This document shows positions 5,751-12,666 of a DNA stretch of 12,666 nucleotides, in pieces; the stretch's first letter is position 1; each line of letters opens with the position of its first letter. Where the stretch lies: contig CAZECM010000089.1 in assembly GCA_964510785.1 (NCBI GenBank), positions 1-12,666 of the forward strand. Reading direction: 5' to 3'. Position numbers and translations under genes: made by a program. The DNA is from JAAYZM01 sp964510785 (GTDB taxonomy: Bacteria; Actinomycetota; Actinomycetes; Actinomycetales; Cellulomonadaceae). The notes beneath the pieces were generated by a model. That model saw only the letters and a list, made by a program, of their open reading frames with translations. It did not search any database and was not told where the DNA came from.

Positions 5751-7553
5751 CTATCTCGTCTGGGCGACCCACGCCGCGTGCAGGTGCCCGTAGATACCGT
5801 CCTGCTTCACGAGCTCGAGGTGCGGGCCGAACTGGACGACCTCGCCCTCCTCGACGACGACGACGAGGTCCGCGGCCTCGGCAGTCGAGAGACGGTGCGC
5901 GATCGTCAGGGTGGACCTGCCGTGCGTGAGGTGCTCGAGCGCCTGGGCGATCCGCACCTCCGTGGCGGGGTCGACCGCGGACGTCGCCTCGTCGAGCACG
6001 AGCAGGTCCGCACCCGCGAGGTGAGCGCGCGCGATCGCGACGAGCTGGCGCTCCCCCGCCGAGAGCGACTCGCCCCGCTGGCCGACGGGCGTGTCGAGGC
6101 CCCGGGGCAGCGCGCTGTACCAGTCGGTGAGGCCGAGCTCGGCGCACACGTCCACCGCGGCCTGCCAGCGCTCCGCGGCCGTGGGCTCGTTCCCCGGCGC
6201 GTAGCGCAGCCCGTAGGCCACGTTGTCCGCGATGGAGCCCTCGAAGAGGAAGCCCTCCTGGGGCACGAGGACCACGCGGCGGCGCAGCGAGTCGCCGTTG
6301 ATCTCGCGCAGGTCCACGCCGTCGAGCAGCACGGCACCCTCGGCCGGGTCGACGAGGCGGCACACGAGCTTGGCCATCGTCGTCTTGCCGGAACCGGTTG
6401 CTCCGACGACGGCGACCCGCTTGCCCGCCGGCAGCACGAGGTCGATGTCGCGCAGCACGGGCGGGCCGCCCGGGTAGGCGAAGGTCACACCGCGCAGCTC
6501 GACGTGGGCGGCGCCCCGGGCCGAGTCGACGCCGTCCGGAGCCGGGTCCACCACCTCGACGGGGGTGTCGATGACGTCGATGACGCGCCGCCAGCCCGCG
6601 ACGGCGTTCTGCAGCTCGTTGAGGATCTCCGTGGCCATCTGCACGGGGCCGGCAAACATCTGGGCGAGGAAGATCATCGCGACGAGCTGGCCCGCCGTGA
6701 TGTCACCCCACGTACCGAGGAGCACCCCCGCGGCGACGACGGCCGCGAGGACACCGTTGGCCACCAGCACACCGCTCGAGAACGCGACGGCCACCATGAC
6801 CTGCGCGCGGACCATCGCCCGGCGGGTCGCGTCGATCGCGGCGTCGATGCGTCGCTGCGTGCGCGTCGCCGAGCCGTGAGCGCGGATCGTCTCGGCGCCG
6901 ACGATCGACTCCGAGATGGCCCCGAGCATCGCGCCGATCTTCTCGCGCACGGCGGTGTAGCGCTCGCTCACCCGCTTCTGGGCGGGACGGCTGAGCAAGG
7001 CGATCGGGACGAAGCACACCCAGACCACGATCGTGAGCTGCCACGACAGCGTCGCCATCACGATCGTCGAGACGCCGATCTGCAGCACCGAGACGAGCAG
7101 CATGATGCCGCCCCACTGCACGAAGAGCGAGATCGTGTCGACGTCGGACGTGACGCGCGAGACGAGGGCGCCGCGACGTTCGGTGTTCTGCGTGAGGACC
7201 GCGAGGTCGTGCACGTGGCGGAACGCACGCACCCGCAGGCTCGCCAGCCCGCGCTCGGAGGAACGGAAGAGGCGCACGTTGACGAGCGCGGAGCTCAGGG
7301 CGGAGACGAGGAGGACGCCGGCGCCGATCGCCGCGAGCGTCGCGACCCGGCGGACGTCCGGGCCCTCCCCCTCGGTCCCCATGTCGATCGCCTGCTGCAC
7401 GACGAGGGGCACCACGACCTTGCCGATCGCCGCGACGACGGCGAGACCGAGCGTGATCCAGATGCCCTCGACGAGCTGGGGCGAGAGAGCGACACCACGG
7501 CGCAACGTCCCGAAGACCCCGAGGCCGCCGTCGTCCCTGATCGAGGCGCTCAT
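5751..7553 (-). CDS. ABC exporter half-transporter, subunit with catalytic Walker B Glu
   Basis: A 600-residue type IV ABC exporter: membrane domain about 28-315 with six predicted helices, then nucleotide-binding domain about 350-585. Motifs: Walker A GATGSGKT (384-391), Q-loop Q432 in VPQEGFLF, signature LSAGE (497-501) instead of LSGGQ, Walker B LLVLDE (517-522) with the catalytic Glu, and switch His H553 in TIAHRLS. Thus this subunit's own ATP site is intact but its signature is degenerate, the mirror image of its partner. The ATG at 7553 overlaps the partner's TGA (ATGA, 7550-7553), so the two are made together. Heterodimeric exporters of this class move drugs, lipids or peptides outward; the cargo here cannot be told. 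The gene is followed by hisI 38 bases later. Confidence 0.95.
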   Translation of the reverse strand: MSASIRDDGGLGVFGTLRRGVALSPQLVEGIWITLGLAVVAAIGKVVVPLVVQQAIDMGTEGEGPDVRRVATLAAIGAGVLLVSALSSALVNVRLFRSSERGLASLRVRAFRHVHDLAVLTQNTERRGALVSRVTSDVDTISLFVQWGGIMLLVSVLQIGVSTIVMATLSWQLTIVVWVCFVPIALLSRPAQKRVSERYTAVREKIGAMLGAISESIVGAETIRAHGSATRTQRRIDAAIDATRRAMVRAQVMVAVAFSSGVLVANGVLAAVVAAGVLLGTWGDITAGQLVAMIFLAQMFAGPVQMATEILNELQNAVAGWRRVIDVIDTPVEVVDPAPDGVDSARGAAHVELRGVTFAYPGGPPVLRDIDLVLPAGKRVAVVGATGSGKTTMAKLVCRLVDPAEGAVLLDGVDLREINGDSLRRRVVLVPQEGFLFEGSIADNVAYGLRYAPGNEPTAAERWQAAVDVCAELGLTDWYSALPRGLDTPVGQRGESLSAGERQLVAIARAHLAGADLLVLDEATSAVDPATEVRIAQALEHLTHGRSTLTIAHRLSTAEAADLVVVVEEGEVVQFGPHLELVKQDGIYGHLHAAWVAQTR

Positions 7554-9436
7554 GCGTCCACCTCCGCGTCCGGGTCGAGCGCTTCCGCGGCCTCGCGCGC
7601 GCGGCGCTCCGTCTCGCGCTCGTAGGCGGTCGCGAGCTCAGTGTAGCCAGGGTCTCGCTCGAGCAGCTCGGCGTGCGTGCCGCGGTCCACGATCCGCCCC
7701 GCGTCGAGGTGCACCACCTCGTCCGCGAGCAGCACCGAGCTCATCCGGTAGGCGACGAGGAGGACGGTGGGCCGCGCCCCGCCGTCGGCCCCGAGCGACG
7801 TGAGGATCCGGCGCTCCACGCGGGGGTCGACGGCGCTCGTCGCGTCGTCGAGGACGAGGAGCCGGGGGCGCCGCACGAGCGCGCGGGCGATCGCGATGCG
7901 CTGGCGCTGACCCCCGGAGAGGTTCGCGCCGCGCTCGCCGAGGGGGGCGTCGAGGCCGCCGTCGAGTCGCCGCACGACGTCGTCGACGTGCGCGGCGGCG
8001 AGGGCCGCCCAGACGTCCTCGTCGCTCGGCGAGGCGGGGTCGTCCGGGTCCGCGAGCGTGACGTTCTCCCGGACCGTGTCCTCGAAGATGAAGGTCGACT
8101 GCGACACGAGCGAGACCGAGGAGGTGCGTTCGGCGGGTGCGAGCTCGCGCATGTCGACGCCGTCGAGCAGCACCTCACCGCGCACCGGGTCGAGCAGCCG
8201 GCACACGGTCGAGGCGAGCGTCGTCTTGCCGGCCCCCGTGGCACCGACGAGCGCGACCACGCGGCCCGGGACGAGCTCGAGGTCGATGTCGTGCAGCAGC
8301 GCGAGCGGCCCGCGGTGCGTCGAGACCTCGACCGTCACGTCGCGCAGCTCCACGTGCGCGGGGCCATCGGTCGCCTCGAGCGTCGTCGTCCCCTCCGTGA
8401 GCATCCCCCCGGCGTCGACGACGCGCGCGATGCGCTCGTAGCCCACGAGGGCACGCGGCAGCTCCCCGAGCACCCAGCCGAAGGCCCGGACGGGCACCGC
8501 GAGCAGCGCGAGCAGGTACGCGGCGGCGACGACCTCACCGGCCGCGACGGCGCCGGCGTCGAACCGCACCATGCCGACGACGACGACGAGCAGCGAACCG
8601 AGGTTCGGCAGCGCGTCGATCACCGGGTCGAAGTACGCACGCACGACTCCGACGCGCACGTTCGCCGCACGCAGCTCGTCGGCCTTGGCGGCGAATCGTT
8701 CCTCCTCGCGGTCCGCCGTACCGAGGGACTTGACGACGAGCGCGGCCTCGAAGCTCTCGTGCGCGACGTCCGAGACCTCGGCGCGCAGCTGCTGGGCGCG
8801 CGTGATGGCCGGCGACATCCGGCGCTGGAACACGGCGTTGACCGCGACGACGATCGGGATGATCGTGAACGCCGCGAGCGTGATCCACGGGTCCACGCTC
8901 AAGAGGGAAGCGAGCGCGACGAGGAGCATCACGACGACGCCGAGGGCGAAGGGCAACGGGTTGAAGACGTTGGTGGCGGCCTCGACGTCGGAGTTCGCGT
9001 TCGAGAGCAGCTGACCCGCGGGGTGCTGCCGGTGCCACGAGATCGGCAGCCGCAGGTACTGCCGGGTCACCCGCGTGCGGTGGCGAGCCTGCAGGTTCGC
9101 GTAGCCCAGGCCCGCGACGATGCGCCGGCCCGCCACGGAGAGCGCGAGCGCGAGCGCGATACCGAGCAGCACGAGGCCGGCGACCCACCAGCGGCCCTGC
9201 GCCGCCACGTCGCCATTGAAGGCGGGGATCACGACGGTGTCGGTCGCCCACCCCACGGCCTGGGCCACCAGGACGACGAGCGCGCCGAAGATGCCGGACG
9301 AGAGGATGGCCCAGAAGTAGACCCGGGACTCGTCGCGCAGCCCTCGTCCGATGAGAACGAGACTGCGGCGGACCACCGAACCGGTCAGTGCCATCGACCC
9401 GGGGCGAGCGGCCCCGGATTGTGGGCGATCAGGCAC
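7550..9436 (-). CDS. ABC exporter half-transporter, subunit with degenerate ATP site
   Basis: A 628-residue ABC exporter: membrane domain about 38-335, nucleotide-binding domain about 360-595, and a charged Glu/Arg/Ala tail. Motifs: Walker A GATGAGKT (398-405), Q446, canonical signature LSGGQ (506-510), Walker B LLVLDD (526-531) in which Asp531 replaces the catalytic Glu, and LLVAYRM where Tyr563 stands in place of the switch His. It should therefore bind but hardly hydrolyse ATP at its own site, while lending a good signature to the partner. I prefer the GTG at 9436, which has GGAAGGA five bases upstream. The ATG at 9394 (614 residues) has no ribosome binding site but begins nearer to the conserved part, so the N-terminus is uncertain by 14 residues. 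It is the first gene of the long minus-strand run. Confidence 0.94.
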   Translation of the reverse strand: MPDRPQSGAARPGSMALTGSVVRRSLVLIGRGLRDESRVYFWAILSSGIFGALVVLVAQAVGWATDTVVIPAFNGDVAAQGRWWVAGLVLLGIALALALSVAGRRIVAGLGYANLQARHRTRVTRQYLRLPISWHRQHPAGQLLSNANSDVEAATNVFNPLPFALGVVVMLLVALASLLSVDPWITLAAFTIIPIVVAVNAVFQRRMSPAITRAQQLRAEVSDVAHESFEAALVVKSLGTADREEERFAAKADELRAANVRVGVVRAYFDPVIDALPNLGSLLVVVVGMVRFDAGAVAAGEVVAAAYLLALLAVPVRAFGWVLGELPRALVGYERIARVVDAGGMLTEGTTTLEATDGPAHVELRDVTVEVSTHRGPLALLHDIDLELVPGRVVALVGATGAGKTTLASTVCRLLDPVRGEVLLDGVDMRELAPAERTSSVSLVSQSTFIFEDTVRENVTLADPDDPASPSDEDVWAALAAAHVDDVVRRLDGGLDAPLGERGANLSGGQRQRIAIARALVRRPRLLVLDDATSAVDPRVERRILTSLGADGGARPTVLLVAYRMSSVLLADEVVHLDAGRIVDRGTHAELLERDPGYTELATAYERETERRAREAAEALDPDAEVDA

Positions 9437-9515
9437 AGCGGTCCTTCCAGTGGTGCGGGGGATGTATCCATTCTCGCACGTAGGACACCGCATCGCGCCA
9501 TGGAAAACTGGGGCC
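9437..9515. promoter_or_regulatory. Divergent intergenic region, probably holding promoters for both sides
   Basis: This is the only divergent gap in the window, 79 bases between the ABC exporter gene (left, minus) and the TIGR03085 gene (right, plus). It is locally less GC-rich, with TTTTCC on the minus strand and GGATGTATCC at 9460-9469 (arms GGAT/ATCC around two bases). No hexamer pair matches a consensus -35/-10 well, so I infer promoter content from geometry alone. Confidence 0.45.
9442..9448 (-). promoter_or_regulatory. Ribosome binding site favouring the upstream GTG start of the ABC gene
   Basis: GGAAGGA on the minus strand lies five bases before the GTG at 9436. The competing ATG at 9394 is preceded by GCCCCGGGTCG, which has no useful Shine-Dalgarno match. 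Confidence 0.6.
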
Positions 9516-10160
9516 ATGGCCTTCAACTCGATCGACCGTGCCCACCTCGTCGACGCCCTCGAGGCGGTCGGACCCGACGCACCGACCCTGTGCGAGGGCT
9601 GGCTCTCCCGCCACCTCGCCGCCCACATCGTGCTGCGCGAGAGCGCGCCCCTCGTGTCCGCCGGCGCCGTGGTCCCGGCGCTCTCCTCCTACGGTGAGCG
9701 CGCCCTCGAGAAGCTCGCCGACACCTCACGGGACGAAGCGGGCTGGGCCGACCTGCTCGCCCGGGTCGCCGCAGGGCCGCGTGGGATCCATCCGATCGCG
9801 TGGGCCGGTGACAAGGCCAACCTCGTCGAGCTCGTCGTCCACACCGAGGACGTGCGGCGCGGCTCCGGTCCGGCCGAGTCGCTCGAACGCTCCGCCGAGC
9901 ACCTCGACGCCATCTTCCGCCAGCTCCGCCTCGCCGCGCGCTTCAGCTACCGCAAGTCCGGGGTGGGCGTCGTGCTCGTCGTGCCCGGCGGCCAGCGCGC
10001 CCAGGTGCGCGCGCCACGAGGGGACGCAGGAACGGTCGTGCTGCGCGGCGACGTCGTCGACCTGCTGATGCACGCCATGGGGCGGGTCGACGCGTCGGGC
10101 GTCACCATCGAGGGCGCGCCCGCCGACGTCGAGGCGCTCACGGCGTCGCACGGCTCCTGA
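9516..10160 (+). CDS. TIGR03085 family protein (MDMPI/DinB-like, putative metal-binding)
   Basis: A 214-residue protein of the actinobacterial TIGR03085 family, which shares the N-terminal four-helix fold of mycothiol-dependent maleylpyruvate isomerase and DinB proteins. Visible motifs: LCEGWLSRHLAAHIVLRE (25-42), VELVVHTEDVRRG (104-116) and VDLLMHAMGRVDA (181-193). H37 and H109 sit where this fold normally places metal ligands, and H186 is a third candidate. The start is the ATG at 9516; an ATG-containing GCCATGG at 9500 is in another frame. The Shine-Dalgarno sequence is weak. It is the only plus-strand gene, its stop lying 9 bases from the hisF stop. Small-molecule thiol chemistry is plausible from the fold, but no substrate is known. 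Confidence 0.9.
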   Translation: MAFNSIDRAHLVDALEAVGPDAPTLCEGWLSRHLAAHIVLRESAPLVSAGAVVPALSSYGERALEKLADTSRDEAGWADLLARVAAGPRGIHPIAWAGDKANLVELVVHTEDVRRGSGPAESLERSAEHLDAIFRQLRLAARFSYRKSGVGVVLVVPGGQRAQVRAPRGDAGTVVLRGDVVDLLMHAMGRVDASGVTIEGAPADVEALTASHGS

Positions 10161-10169
10161 CGGTTCGAT

Positions 10170-10940
10170 CTAGCGGACGGTGATCCCTGCCGCCCGGAGC
10201 GCGTCCTTCACGTCGGAGATCGTCAGCGTCCCGAAGTGGAACACGCTCGCCGCGAGGACGGCGTCGGCCCCGGCCAAGGCCGCCTCGACGAAGTGCTCGG
10301 GCGTCCCCGCACCCCCGCTCGCGATCAGGGGGACACGCACCTCGGTGCGCACGGCGGCGAACATCTCGAGGTCGAAGCCCGCCGTCGTGCCGTCCGCGTC
10401 CATGGAGTTCAGCAAGATCTCGCCCACGCCGAGCTCGGCGGCCCGGACGGCCCACGCGACCGCGTCGATGCCCGTGCCGCGCCGACCACCGTGCGTCGTG
10501 ACCTCGTAGCCCGAGTCGGTGCTCGCCCCGTCCGTGACCCGGCGGGCATCGACGGACAGCACGAGGACCTGGCTGCCGAACCGGTCCGCGATCTCGGCGA
10601 GCAGCTCGGGGCGGGCGATCGCCGCGGTGTTGACCCCGACCTTGTCCGCCCCGGACCGGAGGAGGCTGTCTACGTCGTCGACGGAACGGACCCCGCCCCC
10701 GACGGTGAGCGGGACGAACACCTGCTCCGCGGTACGTCGCACGACGTCGAACGTCGTCTCGCGCTGCTCCACCGAGGCGGACACGTCGAGGAAGGTCAGC
10801 TCGTCGGCACCCTCGGCGTCGTAGCGCTGGGCGAGCTCCACCGGGTCACCCGCGTCACGGAGGTTGGCGAAGTTGACGCCCTTGACCACCCGGCCGGCGT
10901 CGACGTCGAGGCACGGGATGACCCGCAGTGCTGGTGCCAC
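10170..10940 (-). CDS. hisF: Imidazole glycerol phosphate synthase, cyclase subunit
   Basis: HisF, with the glutaminase HisH, turns PRFAR and ammonia into IGP plus AICAR, linking histidine and purine synthesis. The 256-residue TIM barrel shows VIPCLDVDAGRVVKGVNF (8-25), FLDVSAS (50-56), TVGGGVRS (79-86), GADKVGVNT (97-105), LSVDARR (128-134), GEILLNSMDADGT (173-185) and IASGGAGT (206-213). D12 and D131 are the paired catalytic aspartates of the family. The start is GTG at 10940, preceded by AAGGAGGG that lies inside the last codons of the FKBP gene; stop and start share one base (TAGTG). hisH, hisA and hisB are not in the window, and hisI is five genes away. The convergent TIGR03085 gene leaves no room for a separate terminator. 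Confidence 0.98.
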   Translation of the reverse strand: MAPALRVIPCLDVDAGRVVKGVNFANLRDAGDPVELAQRYDAEGADELTFLDVSASVEQRETTFDVVRRTAEQVFVPLTVGGGVRSVDDVDSLLRSGADKVGVNTAAIARPELLAEIADRFGSQVLVLSVDARRVTDGASTDSGYEVTTHGGRRGTGIDAVAWAVRAAELGVGEILLNSMDADGTTAGFDLEMFAAVRTEVRVPLIASGGAGTPEHFVEAALAGADAVLAASVFHFGTLTISDVKDALRAAGITVR

Positions 10941-11827
10941 TAACCCTCCTTCGGGGTCGACGCCGCGAGGATGTCGACGACGTACACGATGGTCTCACCG
11001 CTGAGGTCGTGACCCGGCTGGTCCCCGAACGCGTCGATGGACGGCACGACGAGCAGCACCCTGCTGCCCACGGTCTGCTCCGCGAGTCCCCGGTTCCAAC
11101 CCGTGATCGTCTCCGCGAGGGAGAACGAACGGGGGCCGACGGCGTCCCACGTGGAGTCGACCACCGTCTCGTCGCTCCATCGCACCATCGTGTACTGCAC
11201 GACGACGTCGGAGTCGGAGGCGAGCTGGCTACCGGAACCGCGGACGAGGGTCTGCACCTCGAGCTCCTCGGGCGGGTCGGCGTCGGGGATCGTGACCTGG
11301 GGCGTACCCTCGGCGTCGACGACGACCGTGGGGAGGCCCTCGCGCGGTTCGACGAGGGCACCCTCCGCCCGGGTGGGCAGGACGTCGGCGACGAGCACGG
11401 ACGGCACGGTCGCCGTCACCTCGTCACCCGCCGTCAGGAGCAGCACCCGCGAACCGACGCGGGTCCCGACGAGCGCGTCGTAGAGCTCGAGGCTCATGTC
11501 CTCCGGGGTCAGCAGGTAGGACTTGGGCAGGCCACCGAACGTCTGGTCGATCAGCTCACCCGTCGCCGCGGACTCGAGCCGGTAGTGCACGAGCACCGGC
11601 CCGTCGGGCACGAGGCGGTCGCCCTGACCCTCGACGACGAGCGAGGACCTCGTCGTGGGGATCTCGAACGGGGGCTGGTACACGATCGTCGGTTCGGAGA
11701 GCAGCGGACCGTCGACCTCGATCGTCGCCTCCACGGGAGGCTCGGTGCACCCCGAGAGGAGGACGAGGCCCACGGCCACCGCGACGCCGGTCACCGCGCG
11801 ACGGAGGGACTGCCAGGTTCTTGACAC
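10940..11827 (-). CDS. Lipoprotein with two FKBP-type peptidyl-prolyl isomerase domains
   Basis: A 295-residue exported protein. Residues 1-27 form a lipoprotein signal peptide: RR at 9-10, a hydrophobic core, and the lipobox LSGC with Cys27 as the lipid-attachment site. Domain 1 (about 60-150) has the FKBP core strands but has lost most active-site residues. Domain 2 (about 190-288) is closer: QYTMVRW, VVDSTW, FSLAETITGWNRGL (with W244 at the pocket floor), VGSRVLLVVPSIDAFG and a closing ETIVYVVDIL strand. The family would catalyse proline isomerisation or act as a chaperone on the outer face of the membrane. The start is GTG at 11827 with a weak ribosome binding site, 21 bases after pafA. 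FKBP genes next to pafA are common in actinobacteria; the downstream partner hisF is not what I would expect. Confidence 0.9.
   Translation of the reverse strand: MSRTWQSLRRAVTGVAVAVGLVLLSGCTEPPVEATIEVDGPLLSEPTIVYQPPFEIPTTRSSLVVEGQGDRLVPDGPVLVHYRLESAATGELIDQTFGGLPKSYLLTPEDMSLELYDALVGTRVGSRVLLLTAGDEVTATVPSVLVADVLPTRAEGALVEPREGLPTVVVDAEGTPQVTIPDADPPEELEVQTLVRGSGSQLASDSDVVVQYTMVRWSDETVVDSTWDAVGPRSFSLAETITGWNRGLAEQTVGSRVLLVVPSIDAFGDQPGHDLSGETIVYVVDILAASTPKEG
10944..10951 (-). promoter_or_regulatory. Strong hisF ribosome binding site inside the upstream gene
   Basis: AAGGAGGG on the minus strand, the best anti-Shine-Dalgarno match I see in the window, encodes the final Lys-Glu-Gly codons of the FKBP lipoprotein and ends three bases before the hisF GTG. 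This points to translation of hisF from the same message. Confidence 0.75.
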
Positions 11828-11848
11828 GGCAGCCCACTCTACGGGTCG

Positions 11849-12666
11849 CTACATCGAGGCGATGAGCCGCTCGACGCGCTCGTCCACGCTGCGGAACGGG
11901 TCCTTGCACAGCACGGTGCGCTGGGCCTGGTCGTTGAGCTTGAGGTGGACCCAGTCCACCGTGTAGTCGCGCCGGGCGTCCTGGGCCGCCCGGACGAAGT
12001 CGCCCCGCAACTTGGCGCGCGTGGTCTGCGGTGGCAGGGCCGACGCCTCGAAGACGTCGAGGTCCGTCACGACCCGGTCGACCATGCCGCGGGCCGCGAG
12101 GAGGTTGTACAGACCCTCGGAGCGAGAGATGTCGTGGTACGCGAGATCGAGCCGGGCGACGCGCGGGTCCGAGAGCTCGAGGCCGTGCTTGGTCATGTAG
12201 CGCTCGATGACGCGGTACTTGATGACCCAGTCCAGCTCGCGCTCGACGAGGTCGAGGCGGCCCGTGCGGATGGCGTGCAGTCCCCGCTCCCACAGCTCGA
12301 GCATGCGCTTGGTGAGCGGGCTCGGGTCGAGGTGCGCGGCCACGAAGTCCCGCACGCGCGTGAGGTACTGCTCCTGCAGGTCGATCGCCGTCACGGTGCG
12401 ACCCGAGGCGAGCGTCACCGTCGCCGTCCCCGTCATGTCGTGCGAGATCTCGCGGATCGCCCGCATGGGGTTCTCGAGCGCGACGTCGCGCATCGGCAGT
12501 CCCGCCTCGATCATGGCGAGCAGCAGGTCCGTCGTGGCGATCTTGAGCGCGGTCGTGACCTCGGACATCGAGGAGTCGCCCACGATGATGTGGAGCCGGC
12601 GGTAGTGCTCGGCGTCGGCGTGCGGCTCGTCGCGCGTGTTGATGATCGGGCGCGAGCGGGTCGTCG
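11849..12666 (-). CDS. pafA: Pup--protein ligase, C-terminal part (cut by window edge)
   Basis: PafA attaches the small protein Pup to lysines of target proteins, marking them for the mycobacterial-type proteasome. Only the last 271 residues are visible; full-length enzymes have about 450. The segment opens with RSRPIINTRDEPHADAEHYR at 3-22 of the visible part and continues with LHIIVGDSSMSE, both diagnostic of the PafA/Dop fold, then ends DWVHLKLNDQAQRTVLCKDP followed by FRSVDERVERLIASM. The GDSSMSE segment has Ser where GDSNMSE is more usual. Family knowledge favours PafA over the deamidase Dop because of the ending and the FKBP neighbour, but the N-terminal loop that separates the two lies outside the window. 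The stop is TAG at 11849-11851. Confidence 0.93.
   Translation of the reverse strand, partial: TTRSRPIINTRDEPHADAEHYRRLHIIVGDSSMSEVTTALKIATTDLLLAMIEAGLPMRDVALENPMRAIREISHDMTGTATVTLASGRTVTAIDLQEQYLTRVRDFVAAHLDPSPLTKRMLELWERGLHAIRTGRLDLVERELDWVIKYRVIERYMTKHGLELSDPRVARLDLAYHDISRSEGLYNLLAARGMVDRVVTDLDVFEASALPPQTTRAKLRGDFVRAAQDARRDYTVDWVHLKLNDQAQRTVLCKDPFRSVDERVERLIASM

Noticed and set aside
3857..9697. Very long open frames on the plus strand opposite trpE and the two ABC genes (about 557, 615 and 674 codons)
   Set aside because: They lie entirely antisense to genes with full sets of family motifs, have Arg/Asp/His-rich compositions without recognisable domains, and arise because stop codons are rare in GC-rich DNA.
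10155..10185. Bidirectional terminator between the TIGR03085 gene and hisF
   Set aside because: The gap is only 9 bases and I find no stem-loop with a T-run in or around it.
1..12666. Horizontal transfer or a mobile element within the window
   Set aside because: No transposase, integrase, terminal inverted repeats, tRNA or marked composition change is visible; all genes share the same GC-rich style.

Overview
The window is a compact, very GC-rich stretch of actinobacterial chromosome. The lineage call rests on a Pup ligase (PafA) next to a secreted FKBP lipoprotein, a TIGR03085-type MDMPI/DinB-like protein, heavy GTG start use, and the actinobacterial gene neighbourhood hisI-trpE-'trp operon membrane protein'-HGxxPAAW-trpC-trpB. 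The style of the small membrane proteins suggests Micrococcales, perhaps near Cellulomonadaceae; that is inference, not proof. There are no RNA genes, CRISPR arrays, insertion sequences or phage genes, and no gene-free stretch exceeds about 110 bases.

Layout, in the direction of transcription (nearly all minus strand, so right to left). (a) 12666-10170: 3' part of pafA, a double-FKBP lipoprotein, and hisF, whose GTG start overlaps the lipoprotein stop codon by one base. (b) 9516-10160: one plus-strand gene of the TIGR03085 family, ending 9 bases from the convergent hisF stop and divergent from the next block with a 79-base gap. (c) 9436-5751: two overlapping ABC exporter half-transporters whose sequence defects are complementary, as expected of an obligate heterodimer. 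(d) 5712-3132: hisI, trpE and a Trp-operon-associated membrane protein, joined by 4-base stop/start overlaps. (e) 3081-1169: four small membrane proteins (HGxxPAAW-like, DUF4190 with a PYGQQ-repeat tail, DUF2752, and a CD225/dispanin protein with a second PYGQQ-repeat tail). (f) 1059-1: trpC and the first 83 codons of trpB, again with a 4-base overlap; the window ends just before the expected PLP-lysine motif of TrpB.

Functionally, HisF and HisI belong to histidine biosynthesis, while TrpE, TrpC and TrpB make tryptophan from chorismate. trpG, trpD and trpA are not in the window. The unusual part is the amount of membrane protein coding between trpE and trpC: five small predicted membrane proteins of unknown function in one strand-collinear run. 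The two repeat-tailed proteins share a near-identical low-complexity segment at both protein and DNA level. The pathway enzymes are ordinary; the membrane-protein block, the asymmetric ABC exporter, and the pafA-FKBP-hisF junction are the parts worth follow-up.
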